64,000 nt of DNA from an uncultured Eubacteriaceae bacterium (lineage in GTDB: Bacteria; Bacillota; Clostridia; Lachnospirales; CAG-274): the NCBI GenBank assembly GCA_947086655.1, contig CAMTZM010000007.1, positions 20,199 to 84,198 on the forward strand. The letters are read 5' to 3'. The position numbers and the translations under genes are program-made. How positions within the stretch are numbered: the first letter of the stretch is position 1; every line of letters starts with the position of its first letter. Below, piece after piece: positions 50,188 through 59,210 of the stretch. The notes under the pieces were generated by a model that was not told where the DNA came from, did not search any database, and was given only the letters and a program-made list of their open reading frames with translations.

Positions 50188-52065
50188 TCAAATCAACTCC
50201 TTGTTAATATAAACAGAAATTACACTTATATCCGCCGGAGAAACTCCGGCAATTCGAGATGCTTGCCCAAGGTTTTCCGGTTTTATATCATTAAGTTTTT
50301 GCATAGCCTCAATACGAAGCCCTTTAATATTATTGTAATCAATATTTTCTGGTAATCTTTTTTTCTCAAGTTTTTTAAACTGCTCCGCTTGTCTTAACTG
50401 ACGGGTTATATATCCCTCATATTTTACAGATATATTTACTTGCTGACGAACCTCAAAAGGAAGTTCTGGTCTTTTAAAGTCAAATTGTTTTAATATTTCG
50501 TAATCAAGTTCCGGTCTCTTTATAAGCTCGCTTAATTTTATACCTGTATTTATTTTTGAACCTCCCCTTTCTTCTATTATATCATTTATTCCGCTTGCTG
50601 GTGAAATATTTATACTTTCAATTCTTTTCAGCTCATTTTCAATAAGGCTTTTTTTATTTAAAAATCTCTTATATCTTTTTTCATCTATAAGTCCAACCTT
50701 ATATCCTTTTTCAGTCAGTCTTAAATCGGCATTATCCTGTCTTAAAAGAAGTCTGTATTCAGCTCTTGAAGTCATCATTCTATAAGGTTCTTTGCTTCCC
50801 TTTGTAACTATATCGTCTATAAGTACTCCTATATATCCCGATGCTCTGTCTATTATTAAAGGTTCTTTATTTTTTATATATAAAACACTGTTTATTCCTG
50901 CTATAATACCCTGTGCCGCTGCCTCTTCATATCCTGAAGTTCCATTAAACTGTCCGGCGCTGAAAAGCCCATGTATTTTTTTAAACTCAAGGCTTAATTT
51001 TAACTGTGTAGCATCTATACAATCATATTCTATTGCATATGCTGTTCTTGTAAACTCGCAATTTTCAAGCCCTGGTATAGTTCTGTACATAGCTATTTGA
51101 ACATCTTCCGGAAGTGAAGTACTCATCCCCTGTATATACATCTCATTTGTATCAAGCCCTTCCGGCTCAATAAAAATCTGATGTCTTTCTTTATCAGCAA
51201 ATCTTACAACCTTATCTTCAATAGAAGGACAATAACGAGGTCCTGTTCCGCTTATTACTCCGGCATATAAAGGAGATCTTTCAAGATTTTGCCTTATTAT
51301 ATTATGAGTTTTTTCATTTGTGTATGTCAAATAACAATTTTCCTGTTCACGGTATATATCTTCTGCTTTATTCTCAAATGAAAAAGGCACTATATCGCTG
51401 TCTCCCTTTTGAACTTCAAGTTTTGAAAAATCTATTGTTTTTTTATCCACACGTGCCGGCGTTCCTGTTTTAAATCTATATATTTTTATTCCAAGCTCTT
51501 TAAGGCAATTGCTTAAACCTACGGCGTTTCTAAGCCCATTAGGCCCGCTGTTAATTATTGTTTCTCCATAAAGGCATCTTGACTTTAAATAAGTACCCAT
51601 ACATAAAATTGCCGCTTTTACATTATATATAGCACCTGATTCACTTTTAACAGCTTTAACTCTGTTATCTTCAACTATTATATCGGTAATTTCTCCTTGT
51701 TTTACAAGTAGATTTTTTGTATTTTCCAATGTTTTTTTCATTTCTGTATGATATTTAGATTTATCTGCCTGAGCTCTTAAAGAATAAACTGCCGGTCCTT
51801 TCCCTGTATTTAACATTCTTGTTTGTATATAAGTTTTATCTATATTTTTACCCATTTCACCTCCCAATGCGTCAATCTCCTTAACCAAATGCCCTTTTGA
51901 ACTTCCGCCTATATTTGGATTACATGGCATCATAGCTATTGAGTCAAGATTAATAGCAAACAATATAGTCTTCATTCCCATTCTTGCCGCTGCCAAAGCA
52001 GCCTCACAGCCGGCATGTCCTGCTCCTATTACCGCTATATCGGCTTCTCCTGCTATATATTCCAT
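50188..52065 (-). CDS. mnmG: tRNA uridine 5-carboxymethylaminomethyl modification enzyme MnmG
   Basis: MnmG (GidA) works with MnmE to add the carboxymethylaminomethyl group to U34 of several tRNAs, using FAD and methylene-tetrahydrofolate. The 625 residues begin with the FAD fold [21 protein letters not shown]. They carry [34 protein letters not shown] and the C-terminal helical domain that contacts MnmE. AAGGGGGAAA precedes the start. Gene order mnmE-mnmG-(unknown)-rsmG fits the origin-linked cluster of Firmicutes. Confidence 0.97.
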   Translation of the reverse strand: MEYIAGEADIAVIGAGHAGCEAALAAARMGMKTILFAINLDSIAMMPCNPNIGGSSKGHLVKEIDALGGEMGKNIDKTYIQTRMLNTGKGPAVYSLRAQADKSKYHTEMKKTLENTKNLLVKQGEITDIIVEDNRVKAVKSESGAIYNVKAAILCMGTYLKSRCLYGETIINSGPNGLRNAVGLSNCLKELGIKIYRFKTGTPARVDKKTIDFSKLEVQKGDSDIVPFSFENKAEDIYREQENCYLTYTNEKTHNIIRQNLERSPLYAGVISGTGPRYCPSIEDKVVRFADKERHQIFIEPEGLDTNEMYIQGMSTSLPEDVQIAMYRTIPGLENCEFTRTAYAIEYDCIDATQLKLSLEFKKIHGLFSAGQFNGTSGYEEAAAQGIIAGINSVLYIKNKEPLIIDRASGYIGVLIDDIVTKGSKEPYRMMTSRAEYRLLLRQDNADLRLTEKGYKVGLIDEKRYKRFLNKKSLIENELKRIESINISPASGINDIIEERGGSKINTGIKLSELIKRPELDYEILKQFDFKRPELPFEVRQQVNISVKYEGYITRQLRQAEQFKKLEKKRLPENIDYNNIKGLRIEAMQKLNDIKPENLGQASRIAGVSPADISVISVYINKELI

Positions 52066-52172
52066 TTTTTCATTTCCCCCTTATTTTCATAAGTAAAAAT
52101 AAATACATTTTTATTTGTCTTGTCAAGACATTCGCCTTTTAAATAGCATTTAGCATAATAATACTACTATTA

Positions 52173-53561
52173 TTATTTTCCGAGACAAAACTCCGTAAAT
52201 ATTTTATCAATTACATCATCAGAAACAGAATCGCCTGTTATCTGACCTAAATATTCAAGGCAGTCAAACAAATCTATGGAAATTAAATCCTCAGGCACAT
52301 TATTCTCTATTGCGAAAGACGCATTTTTAAGACTTTCAATAGCTTTAAAAACACAAGATTTATCTCTTTCATTTCCTATAAAACTCTCAGAGTTAATATC
52401 TATACTTCCATTAAAAAACATATCTCTTATACCGTTAAAAAGCTCCTCAAACCCTGTATTATTAAGAGCTGATACGTAATAAAGATTATTATTTGAAATA
52501 TTTTTTAACATTTCAATTTCTTTTTCATTTATATTTATTTTTTTATCGCTTTTATTTATTACAGCAGCGCATTTTTTATTTTTAACAAAATCAAAAAGTT
52601 TTTCGTCTTCATTCAAAACCCCTTTTGAGCCATCAATAACAAGCATTACAAGGTCGGCATCGTCTGCTTGGTTTTTGCTTTTAATAACTCCTATTTTTTC
52701 TATTTTATCATTTGTATCTCTTATTCCTGCCGTATCCACAATATTAAGAGGAATTCCGTTTATATTTACATATTCAGTCAAAATGTCTCTTGTAGTTCCT
52801 GGTATATCTGTAACAATAGCCCTTTCTTCATTAATTATCCTATTTAAAATAGAAGATTTTCCCACATTTGGACAACCTAATATTACTGTTTTTATTCCAT
52901 CATTTATTATTTTTCCGTTATCAGCCATATCATACATTTTTTGAAGTTCACATTGTATTTTATTTATATCTTTATATATAGATTTTAAAGTTTTTGTTTG
53001 TTCATCATGCTCCGGATAATCTATATCAGCCTCTATATGTGCTGTCATAGTAAGCACTTTTTCACGTATATTTTTTATTTTATCCGATAAACCGCCGCAA
53101 AGTCTATTCATAGCGGCTTTTCTTGCAAGTTCCGTCTTAGATGAAATTAACTCATTTACAGCTTCAGCTTTTATTAAATCAATTCTTCCGTTTAAAAATG
53201 CTCTTTTTGTAAACTCACCGGGTTCGGCCATATCTGCTCCGTTTTTAAGTACCGTTTCAAGCACCCTTTTTACACATCTTATTCCTCCATGACAGTTTAT
53301 TTCTGCTATATCCTCTCTTGTATAAGTATTAGGCGCTTTCATATATGAAACAAGCACTTCATCTATAATATCGTCTCCATCTTTTATATAACCATATGTT
53401 ATAGTATGGCTTTTAATATCTTTTGCTTTTTTGCCAGAATGCGCTGTAAATATTTTACTTAAAACTGAAACAGTATCAGCTCCTGTTATTCTAACAATGC
53501 CTATACCTCCAGCTCCCGCAGCCGTCGATATAGCCGCTACGGTATTATCTATTTTATACAC
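52173..53561 (-). CDS. mnmE: tRNA modification GTPase MnmE
   Basis: MnmE (TrmE) is the GTPase partner of MnmG. The 462 residues have an N-terminal tetrahydrofolate-binding domain (about 1-120, with GAGGIGIVRITG and EINCHGG) and a helical domain. The inserted G domain has GCPNVGKSSILN (P loop), TTRDI, DTAGIR and NKSD. The C-terminus CLGK carries the catalytic Cys. The start is GTG at 53561 with AAGGAGG ahead. The 107-base gap to mnmG contains GTCAAGACATTCGC, possibly another decayed repeat copy. Confidence 0.97.
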   Translation of the reverse strand: MYKIDNTVAAISTAAGAGGIGIVRITGADTVSVLSKIFTAHSGKKAKDIKSHTITYGYIKDGDDIIDEVLVSYMKAPNTYTREDIAEINCHGGIRCVKRVLETVLKNGADMAEPGEFTKRAFLNGRIDLIKAEAVNELISSKTELARKAAMNRLCGGLSDKIKNIREKVLTMTAHIEADIDYPEHDEQTKTLKSIYKDINKIQCELQKMYDMADNGKIINDGIKTVILGCPNVGKSSILNRIINEERAIVTDIPGTTRDILTEYVNINGIPLNIVDTAGIRDTNDKIEKIGVIKSKNQADDADLVMLVIDGSKGVLNEDEKLFDFVKNKKCAAVINKSDKKININEKEIEMLKNISNNNLYYVSALNNTGFEELFNGIRDMFFNGSIDINSESFIGNERDKSCVFKAIESLKNASFAIENNVPEDLISIDLFDCLEYLGQITGDSVSDDVIDKIFTEFCLGK

Positions 53562-53607
53562 CCTTTTTTGTCCTCCTTAATATCAAAAATATTTCTTTAA
53601 AAAAAAT

Positions 53608-53645
53608 AACAACTCTCTGTATTTTAAAAAATATACGAGGTTGTC
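53608..53645 (-). terminator. Imperfect terminator after jag
   Basis: On the minus strand ACAACCTCGTATATT pairs imperfectly with AAATACAGAGAGTTGT, followed by a run of eight T. It lies between jag and mnmE, so it would reduce read-through from the rpmH-jag group into mnmE. Confidence 0.6.
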
Positions 53646-53795
53646 ATTTTTTATAAAACATCGTTTTATAGGCTGTTTAAAAACTATATGTCTATTTTTA
53701 AAACTTTATAAATTTTTAACGGTAAAATTAAGACAGCCTCTTATACTAAACTTTTATACTGTCAATACTACTTGAATTTTAGTTTAACTTGAAAC

Positions 53796-53817
53796 TCCCA
53801 CGCTTAAAAGCGTGGGA
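53796..53817. repeat. Palindrome TCCCACGCTT/AAGCGTGGGA
   Basis: The two 10-base arms are perfectly complementary with a 2-base loop, flanked by GAAAC and a TTATTTTTTA run. It matches the CCCACGCTTAAA motif at 45193. It resembles the hairpins at IS200/IS605 ends and lies in the 287-base jag-mnmE gap. A further hairpin (TATAAAACATCGTTTTATA, 53651-53669) and an AGGCTGT/ACAGCCT pair (about 53670-53740) are also in this gap. Confidence 0.5.
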
Positions 53818-53848
53818 TTATTTTTTATTTATAAATAAATTATATACT

Positions 53849-54478
53849 TTACACTTTCCTTACAATTTTAGGCGATATAACAACATATCTTGAAGAACCG
53901 TCACCTTCGCTGTGGGTTGTAACATATCTGTCATTTTGCAAAGCAAAATGTATAATTCTTCTTTCATATGGATTCATTGGCTCAAGAGTAATATCCTTTT
54001 TTAAAGTTTTTGCTTTTCTTGCAAGGTTATAAGCAAGCATTTCAAGTGTCTGCTTTCTCTTAGACCTGTAATTTTCAGCATCAAGTATTATATTTACATA
54101 ATCACCGTCGCCTCTATTTACAATAAGGTTTACAAGATACTGCAAACTATCAAGAGTTTGTCCTCTTTTACCTATTATAACCCCCATATTTTCTCCCTTG
54201 AGTTCTATAAAAAGGTGATTTTCCTGTTGTTTTATATCAAATGACACACTCATATTCATAGCAGCAAATACTTCCATTAAAAAACTTCTTGCTCTCTCTG
54301 AAGGATTAAATTTTTTACCTGCTTTTATTCTGTAAGGTTTCGCTCCTATTCCTAAAAATCCCTTTGTACCTTCTTCAAGTATTTCATACTCTAATTCATC
54401 TATAGTTGTCCCAAGCTTTGACAAAGCACTGTCTATTGCTTCATTAAGCGTTTTTCCAGTTACCTCAACAACCATCAT
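53849..54478 (-). CDS. jag: RNA-binding protein Jag/KhpB
   Basis: Jag (KhpB) binds RNA and works with KhpA in cell elongation and division in Gram-positive bacteria. The 209 residues have an N-terminal Jag domain (about 1-50, VTGKTLNEAIDSALSKLG and GFLGIGAKPYRI), a type II KH domain (about 75-150, with GVIIGKRGQTLDSLQYLVN) and a C-terminal R3H domain (about 152-209, ERRIIHFALQNDRYV). It lies 24 bases after yidC, the conserved arrangement. The start may be either of two adjacent ATGs at 54478 and 54475; GGGGGTAAA precedes them. Confidence 0.95.
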   Translation of the reverse strand: MMVVEVTGKTLNEAIDSALSKLGTTIDELEYEILEEGTKGFLGIGAKPYRIKAGKKFNPSERARSFLMEVFAAMNMSVSFDIKQQENHLFIELKGENMGVIIGKRGQTLDSLQYLVNLIVNRGDGDYVNIILDAENYRSKRKQTLEMLAYNLARKAKTLKKDITLEPMNPYERRIIHFALQNDRYVTTHSEGDGSSRYVVISPKIVRKV

Positions 54479-54502
54479 TAATTTTTTACCCCCATATTAC
54501 AT

Positions 54503-55522
54503 TTACATTTTCGTTCCTTCTTCTGACATACGCTTTTCATAGTGTTTATTTAAAAACATATATTGTACTATCTGAAATACGTTTGACGTTGTCCAATACA
54601 AACCAACTCCGCATGGCACTCTAAAGGTTACATAAGCCATAAAAAGAGGCATTGTTATATTCATTATTCTTTGCTGAGTTTTAACCGCCGGGTCTGCTGC
54701 CTGATTTTTCCTTGTCATAAGCCATCCTGACAAGTATGTTGTAAATCCTGATATTATAGGAATAGCTATATTAGGTATTATTACTTCATCCGGCATAGCG
54801 CTTAAATTTAAACCTAAAAACGCATTTATACTGTCTTTGCGTTCAAGCAATGAATTTATGGAGCCATCTGGAAGATAACCTTTAAAAATTTCCCAGTTTC
54901 CGGCATTAAGTTTATCCAATACCTTTACCAAATCATCTACATTAAGTATATTTATATTAACGTCATTTTGCGGAAGCATAGGCTTTACTATATTTACCGC
55001 AAAATCCTGCATTGATTCAAAAGACGCATTTTCTATAAATACATTTCCTATCTGCTTATATAACTCATATATTTCATCTATAAATTGATATGGATTACGC
55101 ATTACATAATAAAGACCTATGAATATAGGAAGCTGTATTATCATAGGCAAACACCCGCTAAATGGATTATACTTAAATTTTGTATATAACCCCTGCATTT
55201 CCATATTCATTTTACGTTTAGCCTCTGGGTCTTCAAGCATATCTTTATATTTGTCCTGTATTTTTCTCATTTCCGGCTGAAGTTTCCGCATAACAAACAT
55301 TGATTTTTGCTGTTTTACAGCCAGAGGAATCATTAATATTCTTACAAATATAGTTAAAAGTATTATTGATATACCCATTGAATGTGACGGCGTAATACTA
55401 TATACTATGTTAAATATAAAATTAAGAACTATACCAAATAATTTTGATATAGGTCCAACTATTTTTCCCGGATCGCTTTCAAGCGTTGCCGCAAGCAATA
55501 CTAACGAACTAAATGAAAACAA
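54503..55522 (-). CDS. yidC: Membrane protein insertase YidC/SpoIIIJ type
   Basis: YidC inserts and folds membrane proteins, with or without the Sec translocon. The 339 residues have an N-terminal hydrophobic segment, then the conserved core. The first core helix ILLTIFVRILMIPLAVKQQ carries the functional Arg near 62. A coiled cytoplasmic hairpin with MRKLQPEMRKIQDKYKDM follows, and then PFSGCLPMIIQLPIFIGLYY. Two further helices at the C-terminus end near TTSNVFQIVQYMFLNKHY. There is an unusually long segment (about 155-235) between the second and third core helices. The start is TTG at 55522 with AGGAGG ahead. In spore formers this gene is often the forespore-essential spoIIIJ. Confidence 0.95.
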   Translation of the reverse strand: MFSFSSLVLLAATLESDPGKIVGPISKLFGIVLNFIFNIVYSITPSHSMGISIILLTIFVRILMIPLAVKQQKSMFVMRKLQPEMRKIQDKYKDMLEDPEAKRKMNMEMQGLYTKFKYNPFSGCLPMIIQLPIFIGLYYVMRNPYQFIDEIYELYKQIGNVFIENASFESMQDFAVNIVKPMLPQNDVNINILNVDDLVKVLDKLNAGNWEIFKGYLPDGSINSLLERKDSINAFLGLNLSAMPDEVIIPNIAIPIISGFTTYLSGWLMTRKNQAADPAVKTQQRIMNITMPLFMAYVTFRVPCGVGLYWTTSNVFQIVQYMFLNKHYEKRMSEEGTKM

Positions 55523-55544
55523 GAAAAAACCTCCTATATCTTTT

Positions 55545-55757
55545 TTATGGCACCGGGTCGTAACCGCCTTTGCAAAATGGATTGCAGCGCAGTATACGCC
55601 ATAATGTCAAATATGTGCCTTTAAAAAGTCCATATTTTGTATACGCCTCAAGCGCATATGCCGAACATGAAGGATAAAAACGACAACACGGAAGCTTATA
55701 TGGCGATATACAAATTCTGTAAAACTTAATTAAACATATACATACTTTTTTTATCAC
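55545..55757 (-). CDS. yidD: Membrane protein insertion efficiency factor YidD
   Basis: The 70-residue protein has the YidD pattern: [20 protein letters not shown] with conserved Cys residues, then [17 protein letters not shown] and [17 protein letters not shown]. It assists YidC-dependent insertion of membrane proteins. The start is GTG at 55757; its ribosome site GGAAGG lies in the last codons of rnpA, six bases away, so the two are translationally coupled. It sits between rnpA and yidC as usual. Confidence 0.95.
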   Translation of the reverse strand: MIKKVCICLIKFYRICISPYKLPCCRFYPSCSAYALEAYTKYGLFKGTYLTLWRILRCNPFCKGGYDPVP

Positions 55758-55763
55758 ACTTAA

Positions 55764-56111
55764 TCAGCCTTCCTTTTCGACATACATATCATGCTTTTTC
55801 ATCAAATGTTTAACAGACTTGTCTATTTCAGTATATGCCGCACCGTTAGCCGACCCTCGTGCTATTACTACTATGTCATAGCCGATTTTTATTTTGTCTT
55901 CCATAAGCCTATAACTTTCTTTTATAAGTCTTGTTATACGGCTTCTTACTACACTTATTCCTACTTTTCGGCTTACAGATATTCCTAACCTGTTTATGTT
56001 CTTTTTGTTCCTCAATACGTACATTACAAGATATTTATTAGCTATTGATTTTCCTTTATTATACACATATCGAAACTGATAATTCTTTTTAAGAGATTCC
56101 GTATTTTTCAA
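55764..56111 (-). CDS. rnpA: Ribonuclease P protein component
   Basis: RnpA is the protein subunit that helps the catalytic RNA process 5' ends of pre-tRNAs. The start is the TTG at 56111, giving MKNTESLKKNYQFRYVYNKG, the family N-terminus, with GTGAGG about 8 bases before it; the GTG at 56126 lies inside that site. The 115 residues carry FRYVYNKGKSIANKYLVMYV. The usual RNR motif appears as VVRSRITRLIKESYR, so the conserved Asn is Ser and a following Lys is Thr. The upstream Asn in KVGN is also replaced (KVGI). Rest and length are normal. The gene sits between rpmH and yidD. Confidence 0.93.
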   Translation of the reverse strand: MKNTESLKKNYQFRYVYNKGKSIANKYLVMYVLRNKKNINRLGISVSRKVGISVVRSRITRLIKESYRLMEDKIKIGYDIVVIARGSANGAAYTEIDKSVKHLMKKHDMYVEKEG

Positions 56112-56176
56112 AACCGGCTGCCTCACTTTTCAAAATTTGCTGATTTTTTTATAACAACATAAAGAAATAAAAGAAA

Positions 56177-56226
56177 CTGCTGCAAAACTACCGCTAACGT
56201 CTTTTTTAACAACAGTTTTACAACAG
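56177..56226 (-). terminator. Possible attenuator between rpmH and rnpA
   Basis: On the minus strand CTGTTGTAAAAC and GTTTTGCAGCAG can pair over 12 bases with G-U pairs, followed by TTTCTTTTATTT. It would set a lower level for rnpA and downstream genes than for rpmH. The long loop makes this tentative. Confidence 0.5.
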
Positions 56227-56242
56227 CCTCCTTCTCTATGCT

Positions 56243-56377
56243 TTATGCAGATAATACCTTTCTGCCTTTGCTGCGCCTTCTTTGCAGTACCTTTCTGCCG
56301 TTTGCCGTGCTCATTCTTTTTCTGAAGCCGTGTACTTTGCTTCTCTGTCTTTTCTTAGGCTGAAATGTCATTTTCAA
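56243..56377 (-). CDS. rpmH: 50S ribosomal protein L34
   Basis: This 44-residue basic protein of the large ribosomal subunit reads [20 protein letters not shown], with [11 protein letters not shown] and ending KGRKVLSA, matching L34 closely. The start is TTG at 56377 because GGAGGTG lies 7 bases before it; an internal ATG two codons later has poor spacing. It begins the leftward group rpmH-rnpA-yidD-yidC-jag, driven by a strong promoter. Confidence 0.96.
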   Translation of the reverse strand: MKMTFQPKKRQRSKVHGFRKRMSTANGRKVLQRRRSKGRKVLSA

Positions 56378-56433
56378 TTTAAAGCACCTCCTTTAAAATA
56401 AAACAAATACATTTGCTAAAAAGCACTGTTTTC

Positions 56434-56462
56434 ATTATATTAGATATTTTTTTTTAAGTCAA
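56434..56462 (-). promoter_or_regulatory. Strong promoter of rpmH
   Basis: On the minus strand TTGACT (56457-56462) and TATAAT (56434-56439) are separated by 17 A/T bases. It lies 57 bases before the rpmH start codon. The 223-base gyrA-rpmH gap shows no DnaA boxes. Confidence 0.88.
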
Positions 56463-56600
56463 GTAAAACATGCCTTCATTTATTGTATTTTAGCTTTTAT
56501 TTCATTTTTTAATATTTTTGTAATATTAAGGAAACAATAAATACAGACACAAAAACATACAATTCTTTATATATTTTTTTTAACAACCTTAAACTTCAAA

Positions 56601-59090
56601 TCAGTCATAAGATACATTTTCTTCTTGCTCCTGTTCATTTTCAATACAGTCTCCGCTTATTTTAGCCGTACTTATAACAGAGGAATTTTCAGATACATTT
56701 ATAAGTTTTACGCCGCTTGTGATTCTGCTTGTTGTTGAAATATCTTTTATTCTTAAACGTATTATTATACCATCATCGGCAGCAATCATAAGCTCTTCAT
56801 CATTTCTTACCATATTCATACTTATTACATTTCCCGTTTTTTCCGTAATACGATATGTCTTTAATCCTTTTCCGCCTCTTGACTGCACTCTAAATTCAGA
56901 GTTTTCAGTACATTTGCCATAGCCTTTTTCACTTACAATAAGAATTTTGCCTTCATTATCAATTATATCAGCAGCTATAACCTCATCACCTTCAGATAGC
57001 GTAATAGCTTTTACTCCGCCGGCACTTCTTCCCATTGCTCTTACATCATTTTCATTAAAACGTATAGACATGCCTTTTTTAGTAACTGTAAATAAATCCT
57101 CGTTTCCGCTTGTATATTTAACTGATATAAGTGAATCTTCTTCTCTTAGGCTAATAGCAATTAAGCCGACGCTTCTTATATTCTCAAATTTTGATATATG
57201 AGTTCTTTTAATTATTCCCCTTTTTGTTACCATTACAAGATAGCCATCGTCTTTTTGTTCTCTTATTGGTATAACAGCCGTTACCGACTCATCTTTTCCT
57301 ATTGGCATTAAATTTACTATCGGCGTTCCTTTTGCCGTTCTTCCTGATTCTGGTATTTCATAAGCCTTTTTTCTGTAAACTCTTCCTTTGTCTGTAAAAA
57401 ACAATATATAATTATGATTTGATGCAAGAAATATGTTTTTAACATAATCTTCTTCTCTTGTTTTTATGCCGACTATTCCCTTTCCGCCTCTGTTTTGACT
57501 TTTATAAGTGTTTAAAGGTAGCCTTTTGGCGTAATTGAAATTAGTAAGAGTAATAACACTCATTTCGTCTTCTATTAAATCTTCTATATCTATATCTCCA
57601 TTATAAGCAACTATTTTTGTTTTTCTATCGTCATTATATTTTCTTTTTATTTCCAAAAGTTCACTTTTTATAACTGCAAAAAGCTTATTCTCATCTTTTA
57701 ATATAGCTTCCATTTCATTTATAAATTCTGAAAGTTTATGAGCTTCTTCTTTTAGTTTTTCTCTCTCAAGACCTGTAAGACTTCCTAAACGCATCTGAAC
57801 AATAGCCGTTACTTGTTCCTGTGTAAAACTAAAACTCTCTACAAGTTTTTCCTTAGCTTCATTTGTAGTTTTTGAATTAGTTATAATATTTATTACATCG
57901 TCAATATTTTCAAGAGCTTTTAAAAGACCTTCTATTATGTGTGCTCTTTTTTTAGCTTTTCCCAAATCAAAAACAGTTCTTCTTGTAACTACCTCTTTTT
58001 GATGTTCAAGGTAATATTCAAGCATATGTTTTATATTTAATACTTTTGGTTCTCCGTTTACTATTGCTAAAAAATTTATACTATAATTTTCCTGAAGCTG
58101 AGAATAGCTGTAAAGCTGGTTTAGTATAACTGACGCATTAGCGTCTCTCCGGCACTCAATTACTATTTTTATACCTTCTCTATTTGATTCATCAGTTAAA
58201 GAAGATACTCCGTCAATCTTTTTATCTTTTACAAGTTCGGCTATTCTCTCAATCATTTTAGCCTTATTTACCTGATATGGTATTTCTGTAACAACTATTC
58301 TTTCCCTTCCGTTTGAAAGCTGCTCAATATCAGCTGCGGCACGCATTGTTATTCTTCCTCGGCCTGTCCTGTAAGCCTGATTTATGCCGCCTTTTCCTAA
58401 TATAGATGCTCCTGTCGGAAAATCCGGTCCTTTTATAAACTGCATTATTTCATCTATTTCAGTTTCTCTTGACTCATTTATTTTATTGTCTATTATTTTT
58501 ATTATAGCATCTATCGTCTCGCCTAAATTATGAGGAGGTATATTTGTAGCCATACCAACCGCTATTCCCGAACTTCCGTTTACAAGCAAATTAGGAAACC
58601 TTGAAGGCAGTACTTCTGGCTCTTTAAATTCACCATCATAGTTATCAACAAGATTTACAGTATCTTTATCTATATCGGCAAGCATTTCCATAGCTATTTT
58701 GTCAAGTTTTGCCTCTGTATACCTTTGCGCTGCCGCCGGATATCCGTCTATATTTCCAAAGTTTCCATGTCCGTCGACAAGAGTATACCTCATTGAAAAA
58801 TCCTGCGCAAGCCTTACAAGCGCATCATATATAGCAGTGTCGCCATGAGGGTGATACTTTCCCATTGTATCTCCAACAATTCTTGCGCATTTTTTATATC
58901 CCTTATCCGGAGACAAATTAAGTTCATTCATAGCATACAATATACGTCTATGAACAGGTTTCAATCCATCCCTTACATCTGGAAGCGCTCTTGCTACTAT
59001 TACACTCATAGCGTAATCTATATACGATGTTTTCATTTTTTCGCTTATTTCCACGTTTTCTATCTTGTCATACACATTGTCATGCATCAT
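56601..59090 (-). CDS. gyrA: DNA gyrase subunit A
   Basis: GyrA forms the DNA-breakage part of gyrase, which introduces negative supercoils. The 829 residues contain [20 protein letters not shown] and [20 protein letters not shown], the quinolone-determining region with Thr at the Ser83-equivalent position (Thr85). The catalytic Tyr is at about 124 in [11 protein letters not shown]. The C-terminal DNA-wrapping domain holds the GyrA box as QNRGGKG, with a second blade motif VQSRGGKG. The start is ATG at 59090 (59087 also possible). In most Firmicutes gyrB directly precedes gyrA; here a PepSY-repeat gene lies between them. Confidence 0.98.
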   Translation of the reverse strand: MMHDNVYDKIENVEISEKMKTSYIDYAMSVIVARALPDVRDGLKPVHRRILYAMNELNLSPDKGYKKCARIVGDTMGKYHPHGDTAIYDALVRLAQDFSMRYTLVDGHGNFGNIDGYPAAAQRYTEAKLDKIAMEMLADIDKDTVNLVDNYDGEFKEPEVLPSRFPNLLVNGSSGIAVGMATNIPPHNLGETIDAIIKIIDNKINESRETEIDEIMQFIKGPDFPTGASILGKGGINQAYRTGRGRITMRAAADIEQLSNGRERIVVTEIPYQVNKAKMIERIAELVKDKKIDGVSSLTDESNREGIKIVIECRRDANASVILNQLYSYSQLQENYSINFLAIVNGEPKVLNIKHMLEYYLEHQKEVVTRRTVFDLGKAKKRAHIIEGLLKALENIDDVINIITNSKTTNEAKEKLVESFSFTQEQVTAIVQMRLGSLTGLEREKLKEEAHKLSEFINEMEAILKDENKLFAVIKSELLEIKRKYNDDRKTKIVAYNGDIDIEDLIEDEMSVITLTNFNYAKRLPLNTYKSQNRGGKGIVGIKTREEDYVKNIFLASNHNYILFFTDKGRVYRKKAYEIPESGRTAKGTPIVNLMPIGKDESVTAVIPIREQKDDGYLVMVTKRGIIKRTHISKFENIRSVGLIAISLREEDSLISVKYTSGNEDLFTVTKKGMSIRFNENDVRAMGRSAGGVKAITLSEGDEVIAADIIDNEGKILIVSEKGYGKCTENSEFRVQSRGGKGLKTYRITEKTGNVISMNMVRNDEELMIAADDGIIIRLRIKDISTTSRITSGVKLINVSENSSVISTAKISGDCIENEQEQEENVSYD

Positions 59091-59210
59091 TTATTCCCTT
59101 TCTTTTTTTCCATTTTCTTTTAACAAAAACTAAAACCTTTTATATATGGCTTTAATTATGCCTTATTTTAAGAAAACGGCATTTTAAACCTCAACGGCTA
59201 TATCAAAAAC

